Positions 6,229 through 6,884 of a stretch of 6,884 nt of DNA are shown one piece after another. The translations under genes and the position numbers were made by a program. The notes beneath the pieces are model-generated. The model saw only the letters and a program-made list of their open reading frames with translations, did no database searches and was not told the origin of the DNA. The stretch lies in assembly GCA_013138855.1 (NCBI GenBank), contig WTBX01000227.1, positions 1 to 6,884 on the forward strand, given 5' to 3'. Each line of letters opens with the position of its first letter. Positions within the stretch are counted from its first letter, which is position 1. This DNA comes from Methylococcaceae bacterium (GTDB lineage Bacteria; Pseudomonadota; Gammaproteobacteria; Methylococcales; Methylomonadaceae).

Positions 6229-6884
6229 ATGTTTAGCAAAATAAGAGATGAGGTTAATTATGTATTTGAGCGCGACCCCGCTGCCCAATCTGTTTTTGAA
6301 GTCCTCACCTGTTATCCTGGCTTTCATGCGATTATCATTCACCGATTGAGTCATTTTTATTGGAACTGTGGTTTCAAATGGATGGGGCGATTTAACTCCC
6401 ATATTGCGCGTTGGTTCACGGGCATAGAAATTCATCCTGCTGCAAAAATTGGAAAGCGTTTTTTTATCGATCACGGCATGGGCGTTGTGATTGGAGAAAC
6501 TGCGGTGATTGGTGATGACTGTACGCTTTATCATGGAGTCACTTTAGGTGGCACGAGTTGGAAAAAAGGTAAACGTCATCCAACTCTAGGTAATGGTGTG
6601 GTCGTTGGAGCGGGGGCTAAAGTTTTAGGTCCTATAGACATTGGCGAAAATGCGCGTATTGGTTCTAATGCGGTGGTGGTAAAACCTGTTCCCGCTGGTG
6701 CGACCGTTACGGGCATACTCGGGCGTATTAAAAAACCTCAAAGCCAACGCGAAGCAACTGCCAGTAAAATTGGCTTTGATGCTTATGGTGAAACGGCGGA
6801 TATGCCAGACCCTATTGCCGAGGCGATTAATCGAATGCTAGATCATATTCATCAAACCGATAAACAAATGACGTGTATGAAACA
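6229..6884 (+). CDS. cysE: Serine O-acetyltransferase CysE, short form (3' end outside window)
   Basis: CysE transfers the acetyl group of acetyl-CoA to L-serine, giving O-acetylserine, the precursor onto which sulfide is placed to make cysteine. The window holds 218 codons plus two bases, open to the right edge. Residues 1-60 form the short helical N-domain (ERDPAAQSVFEVLTCYPGFHA). From about residue 66 the left-handed beta-helix hexapeptide repeats follow (IHPAAKIG, IDHGMGVVIGE, TLGGTSWKKGKRHPTLG, VVVGAGAKVLG). H82 in DHGMG and H117 in KRHP correspond to the catalytic histidines of E. coli CysE. The N-domain is much shorter than the roughly 140-residue one of E. coli CysE, placing this with the compact type found in Bacillus and beside isc operons in other bacteria. 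The C-terminal tail, where cysteine feedback inhibition acts, is incomplete here. The start is fixed by the Shine-Dalgarno at 6215-6219 and by an N-terminus typical of the family. Gene order predicts iscR next. Confidence 0.95.
   Translation, partial: MFSKIRDEVNYVFERDPAAQSVFEVLTCYPGFHAIIIHRLSHFYWNCGFKWMGRFNSHIARWFTGIEIHPAAKIGKRFFIDHGMGVVIGETAVIGDDCTLYHGVTLGGTSWKKGKRHPTLGNGVVVGAGAKVLGPIDIGENARIGSNAVVVKPVPAGATVTGILGRIKKPQSQREATASKIGFDAYGETADMPDPIAEAINRMLDHIHQTDKQMTCMK

Noticed and set aside
6223..6534. 103-codon open frame on the - strand
   Set aside because: It lies entirely antisense to the start of cysE, has no recognisable domain and no family similarity I can see. The + strand frame there is a clear serine acetyltransferase.
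1..6884. Insertion sequence, prophage, CRISPR array, tRNA or rRNA
   Set aside because: I saw no transposase or integrase frame, no regularly spaced direct repeats and no tRNA-like cloverleaf or rRNA signature. Nearly all the sequence is accounted for by five genes.

Overview
The window reads as chromosomal DNA of a low-G+C gammaproteobacterium (about 40 % G+C by eye). The evidence is the C-terminus of ZipA, a division protein largely restricted to Gammaproteobacteria, and a suhB / trmJ / cysE cluster like the one next to the isc operon in many gammaproteobacteria. The protein sequences would suit a methanotroph (Methylococcales) or a sulfur oxidiser (Thiotrichales). That narrower placement is a guess; nothing in the window fixes the genus.

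Layout from left to right: (1) the 3' end of zipA, with its 5' part outside the window; (2) a 124-bp gap with a 10-bp-stem hairpin that also carries a Shine-Dalgarno-plus-ATG mini-ORF; (3) one very large + strand gene for a 1386-residue SNF2-family ATPase, whose first ~900 residues are a helical, TPR-like and otherwise mostly unassigned extension; (4) a 106-bp convergent gap with two hairpins, probably the transcription ends of the two facing genes; (5) suhB on the - strand; (6) a 90-bp divergent promoter region with a 17-bp palindrome; (7) trmJ on the + strand from a TTG start, followed after 2 bp by (8) a short-form cysE that runs off the right end.

Functionally, zipA (FtsZ-ring anchoring), suhB (inositol-1-monophosphatase that also serves as a Nus accessory factor in E. 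coli), trmJ (2'-O-methylation of tRNA position 32) and cysE (first committed step of cysteine synthesis) are housekeeping genes. trmJ and cysE are probably one transcription unit, with iscR and the isc genes expected just beyond the right edge. The SNF2 gene is the only accessory-looking component. It sits directly after zipA, where ligA commonly lies. No mobile element, CRISPR array, RNA gene or recognisable multi-gene defence system is visible. The best candidate for something undescribed is the long N-terminal region of the SNF2 protein.
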